From Priapulus caudatus (Eukaryota; Priapulida; Priapulimorpha; Priapulimorphida; Priapulidae), in contig NW_014580003.1 of assembly GCF_000485595.1 (NCBI RefSeq), positions 1 to 22,082 of the forward strand: a stretch of DNA of 22,082 bases, written 5' to 3'. This document shows positions 21,750 through 22,082 of the stretch, piece after piece; position 1 is the stretch's first letter, and every line of letters starts with the position of its first letter. The translations under genes were made by a program, and so were the position numbers. Under the pieces are notes generated by a model that saw nothing but the letters and a program-made list of their open reading frames with translations, was not told the DNA's origin and made no database searches.

Positions 21750-22082
21750 CGTGGCCAAATTATTATGACGTCCTCGACGTCGCTCAATAAAAGAAAATCA
21801 AATTTAAAGATTGTAGTTCAAACTAGCGGTACATTAAGATGCTTCATTTGGATCCAAATTATTGCATTTATTGTGGTAAATTCACAGTAACCTGCTTAAC
21901 TGACACATACATATATGGCGCCATTTTGAAGAAAGGGTGACACCCCTTTTAGAGTCCGATTTTTTTGGGGGTCCACTCTCACAAATAAGTTTTGTGAATA
22001 GGTCACTAGAGCAAATGAATGTGCAAATGTTTGGTGCTGTTCTTCAAGACAAGTGAACAACACTGTATGTGCTTAAGCAGCT
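21750..22082. repeat. Right inverted repeat of the element (possibly cut by window end)
   Basis: The counterpart of 18550-18870. Key blocks on the + strand are ATGGCGCCATTTTGAAGAAA (21914-21933), CACCCCTTTTAGAGTCCGAT (21941-21960), TTTTTTGGGGGTCCACTCTC (21961-21980) and TGCAAATGTTTGGTGCTGTT (22022-22041). The inner marker ATGACGTC is at 21765-21772. Similarity near 22050-22070 is weak, and the true terminus may lie beyond 22082. Confidence 0.65.

Larger units (their letters stand above)
18550..22082 (+). mobile_element. DNA-transposon-like element with diverged inverted ends, carrying a relict gene
   Basis: Sequence at 18550-18705 reappears in inverted orientation at 21912-22064. Matching landmarks are AGAAAGCACCAAA.TTTGCA / AGAACAGCACCAAACATTTGCA, GTGGA.C.CCC.CAAAAAA, CTCTAAA.GGGG.GT and TTCAAAATGGC..CAT, with comparable spacing (about 114 and 107 bp between the GCACC and AAAATGGC blocks). 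Weaker inverted similarity continues inward to a shared GACGTCAT (18851-18858 and 21765-21772). Between them lies a degraded coding region (19560-21089). The outer limits are uncertain. Similarity may extend to about 18540 and to the window edge, so the right end and target duplication are not seen. The superfamily is not proven. The nuclease-like motifs would suit an Academ-type element. Confidence 0.65.

Overview
This window looks like a piece of an animal nuclear genome, most likely an arthropod. The split homeobox/LIM gene, the CpG-rich blocks and the long CA, CT and TA microsatellites would suit a hymenopteran, but I hold that narrower guess only moderately. There is no bacterial-style gene density. 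Most long open frames are by-products of microsatellites, a minisatellite or CpG-rich DNA.

The one host gene I can support is an LMX1-type LIM-homeobox transcription factor on the + strand. Three exons are visible: the second LIM domain (14896-15113, clean, with a perfect GTAAGT donor), the N-terminal half of the homeobox (16990-17135), and the C-terminal half of the homeobox (17963-18047). Intron phases agree across all three. The upstream LIM1 exon and the downstream C-terminal exons are not in view. A second copy of the first homeobox exon lies at 13941-14085, before the LIM2 exon and so out of order. It sits in a 1.7-kb segment (12601-14293) that is repeated at 15635-17405. Both copies are bounded by CA/GT or TA microsatellites and differ from each other mainly by single-base indels.

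Layout. 1-2550: AT-rich DNA without genes, then a CpG-rich patch and a degraded TAC/CCA repeat. 2552-5888: a 76-bp-unit minisatellite of about 44 units, purine-rich and G-quadruplex-prone, clean only at its right end. 5889-10803: mixed CpG-rich and AT-rich DNA with CT, CA and GT microsatellites and no convincing gene. 10804-11423: a 612-bp MITE with perfect TTAA duplications and imperfect inverted ends. 11424-12420: nothing recognised. 12425-18050: the LMX1 exons, the 1.7-kb duplication and compound microsatellites. 18550-22082: a DNA-transposon-like element with diverged inverted ends. It carries a frameshifted relict of a multicopy metazoan protein family with PIN/FEN-like acidic motifs and a cysteine-rich CXC tail. 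Its right end may lie past the window edge.

A caution applies throughout. Known coding sequence (the homeobox exons) is hit by single-base insertions and deletions, as are most minisatellite units. This pattern suggests unpolished long-read sequence in parts of the window, so small frame breaks should not be read as biology without checking.
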